A stretch of 64,000 nucleotides of DNA from Hyphomicrobiales bacterium (GCA_017305715.1 JAFKKG010000026.1:62001-126000), one strand, 5' to 3'. Shown: positions 27,898 to 35,853, counted from the first letter of the stretch. Translations and numbers: made by a program. The notes: generated by a model from the sequence alone, not told the origin.

Positions 27898-27942
27898 TGG
27901 TCGGAGCGAGAGGATTTGAACCTCCGACCCCTAGTCTCCCAG
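27898..27942 (-). other. Attachment site: 3' half of tRNA-Pro (anticodon GGG)
   Basis: Read on the minus strand this is the second half of a tRNA: anticodon loop CTGGGAG (anticodon GGG), the 3' side of its stem ACTAG, a variable region, a T-arm GGAGG-TTCAAAT-CCTCT, the acceptor strand CGCTCCGA and an encoded CCA (27898-27900). The 5' half is missing: to the right of about 27942 the sequence no longer pairs (no CTAGT for the anticodon stem, no D-arm). This is the duplicated target left by site-specific integration, and it faces the integrase that begins 126 bases later. The complete tRNA should be at the far junction. Confidence 0.85.
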
Positions 27943-28067
27943 TGATGCAAAATGGGCGTCTCGCTGGTGCTCACTAGATCTCTTTCGTTCTCAGTAATGC
28001 CTGTGGTACAGGGGTTTCTCTCATCTCTCCTTGTGCCAGAGTGTCTCGGCGCGTATCCTCCGTTCCT

Positions 28068-29366
28068 ATGCGAAAGTTTCCCAGAGTTTCCCAGAGGGTC
28101 GCTTTGACCGACCGCTTCTTGCGGGCGCTTAAGGCCTCAAATGGCCGGATCGAGGTGGGCGACGCTGTCTGTCGGGGCCTCTCGATCCGATGCACCCCCG
28201 CCGGCGTGAAGACTTGGACGTTCGCGTACAAGCTTAACGGTCGCATGCGCCGGATAACCCTTGGCGAATATGGCGAGCACCCTGCCCTGGGCCTCAGCGA
28301 AGCCCGTACGCAGGCGGACGCGCGGCGCGCGCAACGGCGCAACGGGGACGATCCTCGCGCTCTTCAGGATGCCGAACGAGCCACAAAGGCGCAAACAACG
28401 CTCACCTTCGCCGAATTGTGCGAGCTCTACATTGAGCACGTCAAAGCCAGCGGGAAGCTTAGTTGGAAGACTGACGAGGGCTATCTAAAGCGGCCCAAAG
28501 CCAAATTCGGCTCCAAGCCAGCCGCGTCGTTAACGAAGCGGGAGCTGCTCGACTTCCTCAAAGGGATAGCCCGAAAATCAAAGTCCAGCGCCAATCGAAC
28601 GCAGTCGACGGTCAGAACAATGTGGGGCTGGGCCGTTGAAGGCGACCATGTCCCGGTCAACTTCCTCGCCGGGCTCAAAAAGGTTGGTGGCAAAGAAAGG
28701 GAGAAGGACCGGGTTCTCACGACCGACGAGATCCAGGAATTCCTAACGACACTGGTAGCCTCTGACTTCGAGATCACAGAGACGGTTGGGCTGGCACTGA
28801 AAGGCATCCTATTAACCGCACAGCGCCCTGGCGAGGTGGCGGGCATGATGCTGTCCGAACTGCACGATCTGGACGGCGCCCTACCCCACTGGATCATCCC
28901 GCGAATTCGGACGAAGAATAAAAAGACGGAGCACACGGTGCCCCTGTCGCCCGCGGCGGTGCGTCTCATCCGTGAAGCTCTCGAGGCCAGTAAAGATTAT
29001 GCAAAAGGCAAGAACGACCGGCCGGTGTTCGCTAGCCGCTTCGAGGATATCACCAGCCTTGCCCGGCATTCCCTAAGTCAGGCGGTGCGGCGCCTGGTCA
29101 AAGACCAGAGATTTGCCGGGAAGTTTACCAAGTTCACTCCACATGATCTCCGACGTACGGCTGCCACCCTGGCGCAATCGATGCGCGTTCCGAAAGATCA
29201 CGTGAAGGCACTCCTGAACCACAACGACGGGGACGTTACTTCGATTTATGCGCGGTGGCACATGTTCGATGAGAAGCGCGAGGCTTCGCTCGCGATCGAG
29301 GCCGCGGTATTGCCGTTGATGCCGGCGCCGGCGGCGCACGCTGCTTTAGGCCTGCAATTTGCCTGA
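28068..29366 (+). CDS. Tyrosine-type site-specific integrase
   Basis: 432 residues. An N-terminal arm-binding (DUF4102-like) domain is seen in VCRGLSIRCTPAGVKTWTFA and RRITLGEYGEHPALGLSEAR, then a core-binding SAM-like domain and a catalytic domain with Arg in LTAQRPGEVAGM, His-x-x-Arg in TPHDLRRTAATLAQ and the nucleophile Tyr in DVTSIYARWHMFD. The family integrates islands into tRNA genes. ATG 28068 is preferred by comparison with the usual domain start; an in-frame GTG at 28041 is possible. Its position right beside the tRNA half-site indicates that it drives integration and excision of this element. Confidence 0.92.
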   Translation: MRKFPRVSQRVALTDRFLRALKASNGRIEVGDAVCRGLSIRCTPAGVKTWTFAYKLNGRMRRITLGEYGEHPALGLSEARTQADARRAQRRNGDDPRALQDAERATKAQTTLTFAELCELYIEHVKASGKLSWKTDEGYLKRPKAKFGSKPAASLTKRELLDFLKGIARKSKSSANRTQSTVRTMWGWAVEGDHVPVNFLAGLKKVGGKEREKDRVLTTDEIQEFLTTLVASDFEITETVGLALKGILLTAQRPGEVAGMMLSELHDLDGALPHWIIPRIRTKNKKTEHTVPLSPAAVRLIREALEASKDYAKGKNDRPVFASRFEDITSLARHSLSQAVRRLVKDQRFAGKFTKFTPHDLRRTAATLAQSMRVPKDHVKALLNHNDGDVTSIYARWHMFDEKREASLAIEAAVLPLMPAPAAHAALGLQFA

Positions 29367-29383
29367 TCAAATCGCGACAAAAG

Positions 29384-29432
29384 AAATCCCGAGCGGGCCC
29401 TTGCATACTCGGACGATCCGTGGGATTTTTAT
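29384..29432 (+). terminator. Possible terminator after the integrase
   Basis: AAATCCC (29384-29390) pairs with GGGATTT (29422-29428), followed by TTATT. The inner part pairs only partly, so the structure is weak. It lies 18 bases after the integrase stop. Confidence 0.4.
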
Positions 29433-29626
29433 TAGGCAAGCGGTGCGCAACGGAGACGCGCGCATCGCGGAGCGAGGGATTCTCTCCCCGGCTGCGTAGC
29501 GGTGAACAGCCGCAGGTATGACCGCAAGGTCGGCCGTCTGCCTTGGCAGACCCCACAACGCGCTTTAAACAATTCGATCCGACCGCGCACTCGGGCTCCA
29601 AGACGTTGACAGTTTGGAGCACACAC

Positions 29627-29905
29627 ATGCCTAAATTCCAGAGCCGTATACCGCCAGGATTTCCGCAAGAGCACCGCCTGGGCGATGCACTTCTATTCCG
29701 CGAATTGCTCGGCAACCTTGGTCGCAGCACGTTCGCGCGTCACCTCCAGCTGGGCCTCATTCCCAAAGCTGACAAAAGGATCGGACCTTTGTCGCGCTGG
29801 TTCGAGACCACCATGGCGGCGACCATTGCGGCGCTGCCGAGCGAGCGCTCAAGCAAGCTTCGGCCGGCCAAGAGCTTGCAGGATGAAGAACGGGCGGTGG
29901 CATGA
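29627..29905 (+). CDS. Small AlpA/excisionase-like DNA-binding protein
   Basis: 92 residues, ATG 29627 with GGAG about 9 bases upstream. The segment LGRSTFARHLQLGLIPKADK followed by RIGPLSRWFETTMAATIAAL resembles the MerR-like helix-turn-helix of AlpA and excisionases (x-R-S-T-x-x-R-x-x-x-x-G-x-x-P). AlpA proteins activate integrase or excision genes in prophages and satellites. It lies between the integrase and the replication gene, the usual place for such a regulator. Its stop overlaps the next gene (ATGA). The match is by pattern only. Confidence 0.55.
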   Translation: MPKFQSRIPPGFPQEHRLGDALLFRELLGNLGRSTFARHLQLGLIPKADKRIGPLSRWFETTMAATIAALPSERSSKLRPAKSLQDEERAVA

Positions 29906-30414
29906 TGACGCCCCACCCAGTACAGGACGCCCGCCCGGCAAACGCATTGTCGATCGACGAAGGCGTTGCCGCACTCGTTGTAGAGCCATTCACACGCGAA
30001 CTGACGGAAGCGGAAAAGGCTGCGATCCGCGGTGCAAAGCGCGTTCGGATCTTCGTCGACAATCGCGTGGCGGCCAACCTTTCACGAACGGTAAAGGCCC
30101 CGATTAAAATCGTAGACTATCCGCCGGATACTTTGCGGTGGTGCGTCTCGATTGCGACTAGCATTCTGGTCGGGGTCTTTGATTGTCGAAAACCTTCCCG
30201 GGAAGACGATGTAGAGGCCTTGCTCCGAAAATTCGACACACCTGAAATCGAAGACGAGTTCTGCGTGATGCGCGTCCTCACCGACGCGCCGTTCGACGTT
30301 GGGGACTATGTAGCAATGCACCGCCCGTATGTCCCTTTCAAAGTCGTGACGTCCCCAACCGCGGCGAACGAAACGACTGATCAAATCATGGGAGATATCG
30401 CCAGGTCGAACTGA
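29902..30414 (+). CDS. Hypothetical protein, coupled to the AlpA-like gene
   Basis: 170 residues, start ATG overlapping the upstream stop. It is mostly mixed alpha/beta, with strands VRIFVDNRVAANL and LRWCVSIATSILVGVFDCRK, and an acidic C-terminal half. No known domain recognised. Gene coupling and location suggest a role in regulation or replication of the element. Confidence 0.65.
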   Translation: MMTPHPVQDARPANALSIDEGVAALVVEPFTRELTEAEKAAIRGAKRVRIFVDNRVAANLSRTVKAPIKIVDYPPDTLRWCVSIATSILVGVFDCRKPSREDDVEALLRKFDTPEIEDEFCVMRVLTDAPFDVGDYVAMHRPYVPFKVVTSPTAANETTDQIMGDIARSN

Positions 30415-30750
30415 ACGTTTCGGTCCCGACGCGACGTGATGCGACGTGACTTGCTGCCACTGGCCTTCGGGTCGTGGGGAGGGTTCGCAACCTCGAGAGT
30501 GCTCAATCTCAATTGAGCGATTGAAAGAACCACCCCTGGTTCGCCAGCTTTTTGCTTCACCAGCCAACGCGCTGAACAGCAAAAAGCCTGGCAGGAGCGA
30601 CCAACTCCAAACCAGGCCCAATTCGTTGCAGGTCTACATGCTACTAAATTTCCGCGGATTCCGCAAGGTTGCGGCCGCCATGTCGCGCTCTTGTCCAATC
30701 CCCTATAGGTACTCTTCGCCGTGTGAGTATCGCGTCGGGGGACGTTGCTG
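30415..30750 (+). promoter_or_regulatory. Control region of the replication gene with palindrome and hairpin
   Basis: 336 bases before the primase-helicase. Two structures are clear. GCTCAAT (30501-30507) and ATTGAGC (30512-30518) form a perfect 7-bp dyad around CTCA, like an operator half-site pair. GCCAGCTTTTTGCT (30543-30556) pairs with AGCAAAAAGCCTGGC (30578-30592) around a 21-base loop with one bulged base, a strong hairpin. A short direct repeat GCGACGTGA occurs twice near 30430-30450. These may serve as regulator sites, a transcription attenuator, or part of an origin. Confidence 0.5.
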
Positions 30751-33525
30751 ATGACTGCGCCCCTCCCCGCTACGGATACTTCCATCTCCAAACTGGATTA
30801 CGCGCTAGACGCGCGGCGCCGCGGCATGCGCATCTTTCCCATGTTGCCGGACAGTTCTGTCACAGCCTCGGCAGAAGCATACTGCAATCCAACCGACGAT
30901 GAAGCCAAAATACGCGAATGGTGGGCGGCCGATCCGACTCACAACATTGGCATCGCAACGGTGGAGCTTCTAGTCCTGCGCACCAGCACGGCGAAGGCGT
31001 CCGCGGAGCTGGGCCAATTGATTTCTGTCATGCTAGGCGACACACCGAAAACTACGCGGATTATTCATTTTGTCGGCCGCAAGTCCCCCGGGTTTTTGAT
31101 CTTCTCATTGCCGTCGGGCGCCCGCGTAGCTGAACGTGAAATCCTCCCTGGCGTTCGCGTGCTCTCAGATGATGACGCGATCCTTGGGCCCGGCTCGGAG
31201 ATCAACGAGCTGGAATCCATCTTCGCCAACGAGCGCTCCGTTGCACCCGCCCCGTCCTGGCTGATCGAAATGTGCGGCGTGACGCTGCCGGAAAGCAATC
31301 TAATGAACACTAATGTCGTCTCGATGCCGCGGCAGACCGCGGCCGAAATCGCCTCAAAAACGCAAGTCGAACGGGCTAAAGATGCAGCTGCACGACTGCA
31401 CATGAGCGTTTTTCCCGTGCACGCTTATGAAGACCCCGGCCCTGACGCCACGCCTGAACAGCGCCTTGTGGCTGCCAAGAAGGCAAAAACACCGCTCATC
31501 AAAGACTGGCAAAACCAAGCATCGCAAGACCCTGCTAAAATTGAAGAGATGTGGCGGCAATATCCGAACGCCAATATTGGCGGCGTGACGCGGGACCACA
31601 TCGTCGTTGATCTCGACCCACGCAATGGCGGCGAAGAAACGATGGCAGCCCTCCTAGCCGTCGAACACTTCCCCGACACCGCGGCAACCCGCACACAGAG
31701 CGGCGGCCGACATTTGATTTACGTGGCACCGAATGGTCCCGTAAAGGGCGGAACAGGCAAGCTCGGCCCCGGCGTCGATATCAAGGCGCGCGGCGGTTAT
31801 GTCCTGTTACCAGGATCGACGATCGAGGGTCGACCGTACGAATTCGAGATCTCGCGACCGCCGGCGTTCGCGCCACAATGGATCGTCGACCGGTGCGCTG
31901 CCGCCAAAGATAGGACCGATACGGCTGGAAAGCGCGTCGTAGAGGAAGACGATACCGCGCGCGAGATGTTTGTGGCTTGGATCCGCGAGCATGCCCCGTG
32001 CGCCGAACTTGGCGAAATCGACGACCGGACATTCCTAGTTTCCGCAAGGGGGTACGACTTTGGGTGTTCAGAATCCACGGTGCTTGAGCTCGTGCACGAA
32101 TGGAACGACACCCACTGCAACGGACTCGGCGATTTGGAACGCCTGCCCGTGGTAGTCGAATCTGCGGGCCGGAACCGGGACAAGGCAATCGGATCTAGCC
32201 ATCCTCTCGCGCCAGGGTTCGAGGCAGTAGAGATCGACCAAACGATGCGGCCGGGCCCTGTCGCGCGCAACGCCGCTCCGGCGCCGCCGGCGACGGGGCT
32301 CGCCACACCGCTGCTGCAATTCGATCCCGTCGGACTTGAGCTCCGCCCTTGGGTCATTCCTGGTTTTGCTTGTCGAGGGCGTGTCACGCTCCTCGCCGGA
32401 CCCGGCGGTGTGGCCAAGTCGACCTATTATCTCATGGTGGCCGTCGCGACCGTCTCCGGCCGCAGTGACATCTGCGGCTTTCCAATCTTGAAGCGCGAAC
32501 GCGTGTGGGTCTGGAATCAAGAAGATGACATTGCGGAGATGCAACGCCGCGTCGCCGCGATAATGAAAGAGTTCAATGTCTCCTGGGACGACCTCAAGGA
32601 CGAGGACGGCTCGCCCATGTTGTATCTCGACTCCGGCGTCGACAAACCGTTAATGCTGGCCAATCGTTCCGCCGAGCATTCAATTGTCCCAGGCAAGCAG
32701 GTAGCCGACGTCATCGCCACCGCAAAGGCGAACCGGATCGCGGTGCTGATCCTGGACCCGTTGGTAGAATTCCACGAGGCTTCGGAGAACGATAACGTCC
32801 AGATGAGGGCTGTAGTTGGCCAGGTGCGTCGGATAGCGGTGGAGGCGGACTGCGCCACGATGCTCTCGACCCACACCCGGAAGCCACCGGTTGCCTCCTC
32901 AGACGGCTTTGCGGGCGAGATGGACGCCGCCCGCGGCGCCAGCGCTCAGCTTGGCGTCGTCCGGATCGGGGCGACCATCTTCAGCATGTCTCCGAAGCAA
33001 GCCAAGGACCATCGGCTTGCCGAGGGGACGACGCATCTCGATTACGTCCGGATCGATATCGCCAAGAATAACCTGGCACCGGTGTTACCGGATCCGATCT
33101 GGTTCAGGCGTGTGGGTGTGCGCGTGGGCGGCGGGTTTGAGCAGAACGGCGAAAGTGTGGGGGTGCTCCGGCCGGTGACCCTCGATAAGAAGGTAGCCAC
33201 GTCTTCATCGATGCACCTTCCCAGCCTGCTGGCAGAAATCATCGCCACCAAGTTGAGCTGGGAGAAACATTTCAAGGTGTCCGAGGTGCTGGCGTGCGCG
33301 ACGCCGGCGCAGCAGGCCTTGTTTGGGGACAAGAAGAACCGCGCCAGATGCATCGCGGACGCGTTTGACGGCGCCGACGCGTGCCCGACGGAGGCTGGAA
33401 TTCTCACGAAGACATCAGCCCGGGGCAAGGAAATGACCCTGCATCTACGGCGGACTTCCTCACTTCCTCAGCCGCCGAAAAAGGGAGGAAGAGGTTCTGA
33501 AAATGACGACGACACAGAGACTTAA
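30751..33525 (+). CDS. PrimPol / RepA-like helicase fusion replication protein
   Basis: 924 residues. Residues 210-390 form a primase-polymerase domain of the bifunctional prim-pol family: RLHMSVFPVHAYED, the catalytic acids in VVDLDPRNGG (about 285-294) and GGRHLIYVAPNG (about 318). Residues 15-160 resemble the same fold (RRRGMRIFPMLPDSS, GRKSPGFLIFSLPSG) but the acidic pair is replaced by LVLRTST (about 74-80), so this copy is probably inactive. Residues 535-760 are a RecA-like hexameric helicase: Walker A LLAGPGGVAKSTYY, Walker B IAVLILDPLVEF, then MLSTHTRK. The C-terminus is low complexity with Pro/Lys/Gly. Such fusions replicate phages, satellites and plasmids. The ATG at 30751 is used; GGGGG lies 10 bases upstream. 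Confidence 0.85.
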   Translation: MTAPLPATDTSISKLDYALDARRRGMRIFPMLPDSSVTASAEAYCNPTDDEAKIREWWAADPTHNIGIATVELLVLRTSTAKASAELGQLISVMLGDTPKTTRIIHFVGRKSPGFLIFSLPSGARVAEREILPGVRVLSDDDAILGPGSEINELESIFANERSVAPAPSWLIEMCGVTLPESNLMNTNVVSMPRQTAAEIASKTQVERAKDAAARLHMSVFPVHAYEDPGPDATPEQRLVAAKKAKTPLIKDWQNQASQDPAKIEEMWRQYPNANIGGVTRDHIVVDLDPRNGGEETMAALLAVEHFPDTAATRTQSGGRHLIYVAPNGPVKGGTGKLGPGVDIKARGGYVLLPGSTIEGRPYEFEISRPPAFAPQWIVDRCAAAKDRTDTAGKRVVEEDDTAREMFVAWIREHAPCAELGEIDDRTFLVSARGYDFGCSESTVLELVHEWNDTHCNGLGDLERLPVVVESAGRNRDKAIGSSHPLAPGFEAVEIDQTMRPGPVARNAAPAPPATGLATPLLQFDPVGLELRPWVIPGFACRGRVTLLAGPGGVAKSTYYLMVAVATVSGRSDICGFPILKRERVWVWNQEDDIAEMQRRVAAIMKEFNVSWDDLKDEDGSPMLYLDSGVDKPLMLANRSAEHSIVPGKQVADVIATAKANRIAVLILDPLVEFHEASENDNVQMRAVVGQVRRIAVEADCATMLSTHTRKPPVASSDGFAGEMDAARGASAQLGVVRIGATIFSMSPKQAKDHRLAEGTTHLDYVRIDIAKNNLAPVLPDPIWFRRVGVRVGGGFEQNGESVGVLRPVTLDKKVATSSSMHLPSLLAEIIATKLSWEKHFKVSEVLACATPAQQALFGDKKNRARCIADAFDGADACPTEAGILTKTSARGKEMTLHLRRTSSLPQPPKKGGRGSENDDDTET

Positions 33526-33617
33526 CCCTCGACTTCCTCACGTGAGGAAGTTGGGTTGAGGAAGTCGGGGTCCAACTAGCTGAAAACAAAGGATTTCCCA
33601 ACTTCCTCACTTCCTCT
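33454..33617. repeat. Iteron-like repeat array, candidate replication origin
   Basis: The 9-mer ACTTCCTCA occurs four times forward (33454, 33462, 33532, 33601), once with one mismatch (33609), and twice inverted as TGAGGAAGT (33543, 33557), seven copies in 164 bases. The copies at 33532 and 33543 form the palindrome ACTTCCTCACGTGAGGAAGT. A further partial inverted copy is at 33485. The array straddles the end of the replication gene and the following spacer. Repeats of this length and number next to a replication protein are the usual sign of an iteron origin or of autorepression. No DnaA box or AT-rich block was recognised. Confidence 0.6.
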
Positions 33618-33745
33618 CCCTACGGGAGTTCGTCTCTGATGAAGACGAGAACAAACACCACGCAGGACACTGGCCGATTCCAGAAAAGGAAAGCCGCTTC
33701 GCCGCCGGCGCCCACCAGACCGATCCACCATTGAGTTTCTCAAAC

Positions 33746-34249
33746 ATGCGACGACCAAACCCCTCGCCCACTGGCAGCAGATTCAAAGTCCGCGGCCAGA
33801 TCTACATTCAGACCGGCGCCTTCTTCCACCCCATGAGTAATGACCGCGAGGTTCGCGTCCTCGAGCTCGCCACGACCTGCGCGGATTGCGAACAGCCTTT
33901 CTAGGCCACCGCCTCGATGCGCCAGATCAAAACCCGGCAGTTGGTCAGGCGCTGCCCCGAGTGCCGGAAGGTGAATACCGGACCCGTGCCGATCGTTGAG
34001 CCGGCGAAGCGCAAGCCGGTCAAAAAGAGGCCCGCTGGCCGCAAAGCTGTAGGGGTGCTGCGGGCGCCCACCGGGGCGCGCGCGAGGCCACCAGAGCGAG
34101 TCACTTTGTTGGAAGTCCGGGCTGTCGACCTGCAACCGGGTGAAGCGCCAGCGACTGCGCTGCACCGGGTGTCGTCGGTGCCGAACGAGCCGGCCGGACC
34201 ACCCCAGCCAACAGCCGGCTACCGCAACATGTTGGCCATGCTGGATTGA
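33746..34249 (+). pseudogene. Zinc-ribbon protein interrupted by an in-frame amber codon
   Basis: One continuous frame of 168 codons with a TAG at codon 53 (33902-33904). The first part (52 residues) ends with TTCADCEQPF, and the frame resumes with ATASMRQIKTRQLVRRCPEC, so the two CxxC pairs of one zinc ribbon lie on either side of the TAG. The second part is Pro/Arg/Lys-rich (KRKPVKKRPAGRK) and ends YRNMLAMLD. Either a recent nonsense mutation, an amber suppressed in this element, or two separate proteins (restart at ATG 33917). No frame loss elsewhere argues for recent change. Confidence 0.6.
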
Positions 34250-34424
34250 GCGACCGCCGCGCGACACCGTAGAGTCCCCCCGCGGAAGGCACGGGTGCCG
34301 TAATGGGCGAACCCGGCGGGTCGTGTCTAATGTTTGCGTGCTATCTAAATTGTAGCGCTGACGCGTCATGCGTCCGCGCCACGGGTTCGCTCCACAAAAT
34401 TGCAACGCAGGATTTCTAAACGAA

Positions 34425-34949
34425 ATGCCACATTTCGAGCTCGACCCGACGTCGATTTGGGACGCAATCGCCCGGCTCGCGGACGAGCGAGACCACAGCT
34501 GGCGGTATACAAAGAAAGGCGACAAACGGCTTCTTTGCGACATTGCGGCGTCGGTAGCGGCCAGGAAGCGCAACAGGGCGGCAAGACAACAGGTCGCGAC
34601 TGACCGCACCCTGGCGGCCGCTCGCGCGCGCAATCTTGACCGCGCCCTGCCCGGCCAATCGATCGCCGACCGCATGTTACGCGCGATGCAGCCCGGCGAA
34701 TGGTACGGCCAAGGGGATATAGCTCGCCTGGCCGGTGTCAGCGCGAGCGCGCGAAGCAAGGTGCATCAGGTGCTGATGCGCCGCGGTTGGGTCGAGAAGG
34801 CCCGCAATCCCGCTTTTGCAGGGATCCTCGATCCGTGGTCGATTATGGCCGGCGCCGAGCCCGAACCACTGCACCTGTTTCGACTGACGGAATCGGGATT
34901 GAAGGTGAAAGCGGCGTTGCCGGCAGACGAGTGTCAGTCTTCGCCCTGA
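34425..34949 (+). CDS. Winged-helix-type DNA-binding protein
   Basis: 174 residues, ATG 34425 (an in-frame ATG at 34368 is an alternative). The centre has a basic helix (AARKRNRAARQQ) followed by a winged-helix-like domain: MQPGEWYGQGDIARLAGVSA, then ARSKVHQVLMRRGWVEKARN. Such modules appear as regulators in mobile elements. The last bases overlap the end of a small minus-strand gene. Confidence 0.6.
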   Translation: MPHFELDPTSIWDAIARLADERDHSWRYTKKGDKRLLCDIAASVAARKRNRAARQQVATDRTLAAARARNLDRALPGQSIADRMLRAMQPGEWYGQGDIARLAGVSASARSKVHQVLMRRGWVEKARNPAFAGILDPWSIMAGAEPEPLHLFRLTESGLKVKAALPADECQSSP

Positions 34950-35104
34950 CGAACGAGGCGCCATATCGCGCCAAACACAAACAAGAAGCCGAAGAAAACC
35001 CCGTGGCCGTAACCGCTCACAGACCCGTCGTCGCGCCAAAGGTGCGGCACGTTGTATATCAGCATCGTTAGGCCGAGCGCGGCCAATGCGGCGGCTAACT
35101 TCAT
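34934..35104 (-). CDS. Small membrane protein
   Basis: 56 residues, ATG at 35102-35104 after TTGGAG. Two hydrophobic segments (LAAALAALGLTMLIYNV and GVFFGFLFVFGAIWRLV) separated by a polar loop HLWRDDGSVSGYGHG. The last gene of a possible three-gene minus-strand group with the 57- and 115-residue genes. Function unknown; the end overlaps the converging winged-helix gene by 16 bases. Confidence 0.55.
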   Translation of the reverse strand: MKLAAALAALGLTMLIYNVPHLWRDDGSVSGYGHGVFFGFLFVFGAIWRLVRQGED

Positions 35105-35187
35105 TGTTCTGCTCCAAGCGCAAGGTGAAGCGATTCAGTTCTCTGCCGGCTGCCACGAGGGACCTCCCCCCGTGGCGCGGTTTCCTT

Positions 35188-35361
35188 TTAGACCGGCGTT
35201 TTGCTTGTTCGTTTTGCCGCTGCTTTTCTTCGAGCAGATGGCCGCATGGCTTCATCAGCCGTTAGCAGCTCAAAGATTTTTAGACCGACCGCAGTGGTCA
35301 CGTCCGCGTCCAAGCTCATATGAACGTCCCCAGATGGAAGAAAGTCTACCGAATATTTCAT
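35188..35361 (-). CDS. Small basic hypothetical protein
   Basis: 57 residues, ATG at 35359-35361 with a good AGGAG site 9 bases upstream. A first half with an amphipathic pattern (KYSVDFLPSGDVHMSLDADV) and a strongly basic end (ARRKAAAKRTSKTPV). It may bind nucleic acid; nothing more can be said. Confidence 0.55.
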   Translation of the reverse strand: MKYSVDFLPSGDVHMSLDADVTTAVGLKIFELLTADEAMRPSARRKAAAKRTSKTPV

Positions 35362-35467
35362 TTGGGCATCTCCTGGATGAACCCGGCGCGCCCAAAGTGA
35401 GAGTGGGAATCAAAGGTTGTCAAAGCGGGATTGTGGATACACGAAGAGAACTGAGAGATACGAAGAT

Positions 35468-35491
35468 CCCGCCGCGAGAAATCGCGGCGGG
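35468..35491 (-). terminator. Perfect 10-bp hairpin
   Basis: CCCGCCGCGA pairs with TCGCGGCGGG around a 4-base loop, just downstream of the 115-residue minus-strand gene, which ends 15 bases before it. On the minus strand it is followed by ATCTTCG without a proper T-run, so it may stop RNA decay or slow transcription rather than terminate fully. Confidence 0.55.
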
Positions 35492-35505
35492 CCAGCTCGG
35501 GATTG

Positions 35506-35853
35506 TTAGGCCGCTTGAATAGCTACCCTCGCTCGCAAGTCCCGGAATTCAAGCGCAAGCGCCTGTGGGACACAGGCATCAATCAGCCAGTTGCCGCCCT
35601 GAACTGGCTCGGCGATATCGAAGCTAAATTCCGGTCGATCGTGGCAGCGCACGGGTGCGTGCGGACACGCCGGCGTTTTCAGTTCGTTGTACTTTGTGAT
35701 CAACTGCATGAACTCCGCGGCCAGGGTCACCGACACACACGCGTCGACCAGTACAAAGCCTCGTTTGTCCGGGGCAGAAACGTCGAAACCGTAGTCGAGG
35801 TTCATGTCGGATAAAGAGGACCTGAGCGGAAACTGCAGGATGGTGGCAGACAT
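35506..35853 (-). CDS. Hypothetical protein
   Basis: 115 residues (start MSATILQFPLRSSLSDMNLD). Two similar small blocks are noticeable: GFVLVDACVSVTLAAEFMQL and NWLIDACVPQALALEFRDLR, which suggests an internal duplication of a strand-helix unit with the common core D-A-C-V. No known domain. The first gene of the minus-strand group. Confidence 0.6.
   Translation of the reverse strand: MSATILQFPLRSSLSDMNLDYGFDVSAPDKRGFVLVDACVSVTLAAEFMQLITKYNELKTPACPHAPVRCHDRPEFSFDIAEPVQGGNWLIDACVPQALALEFRDLRARVAIQAA

Noticed and set aside
31000-33500. Possible restriction-modification or defence genes in the large replication gene region
   Set aside because: The whole stretch is one PrimPol-helicase frame; no methylase, nuclease or similar motifs are present.
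35052-35522. 156-codon plus-strand open frame
   Set aside because: It lies over two minus-strand small genes with good ribosome sites and reads as low-quality protein; judged a shadow.
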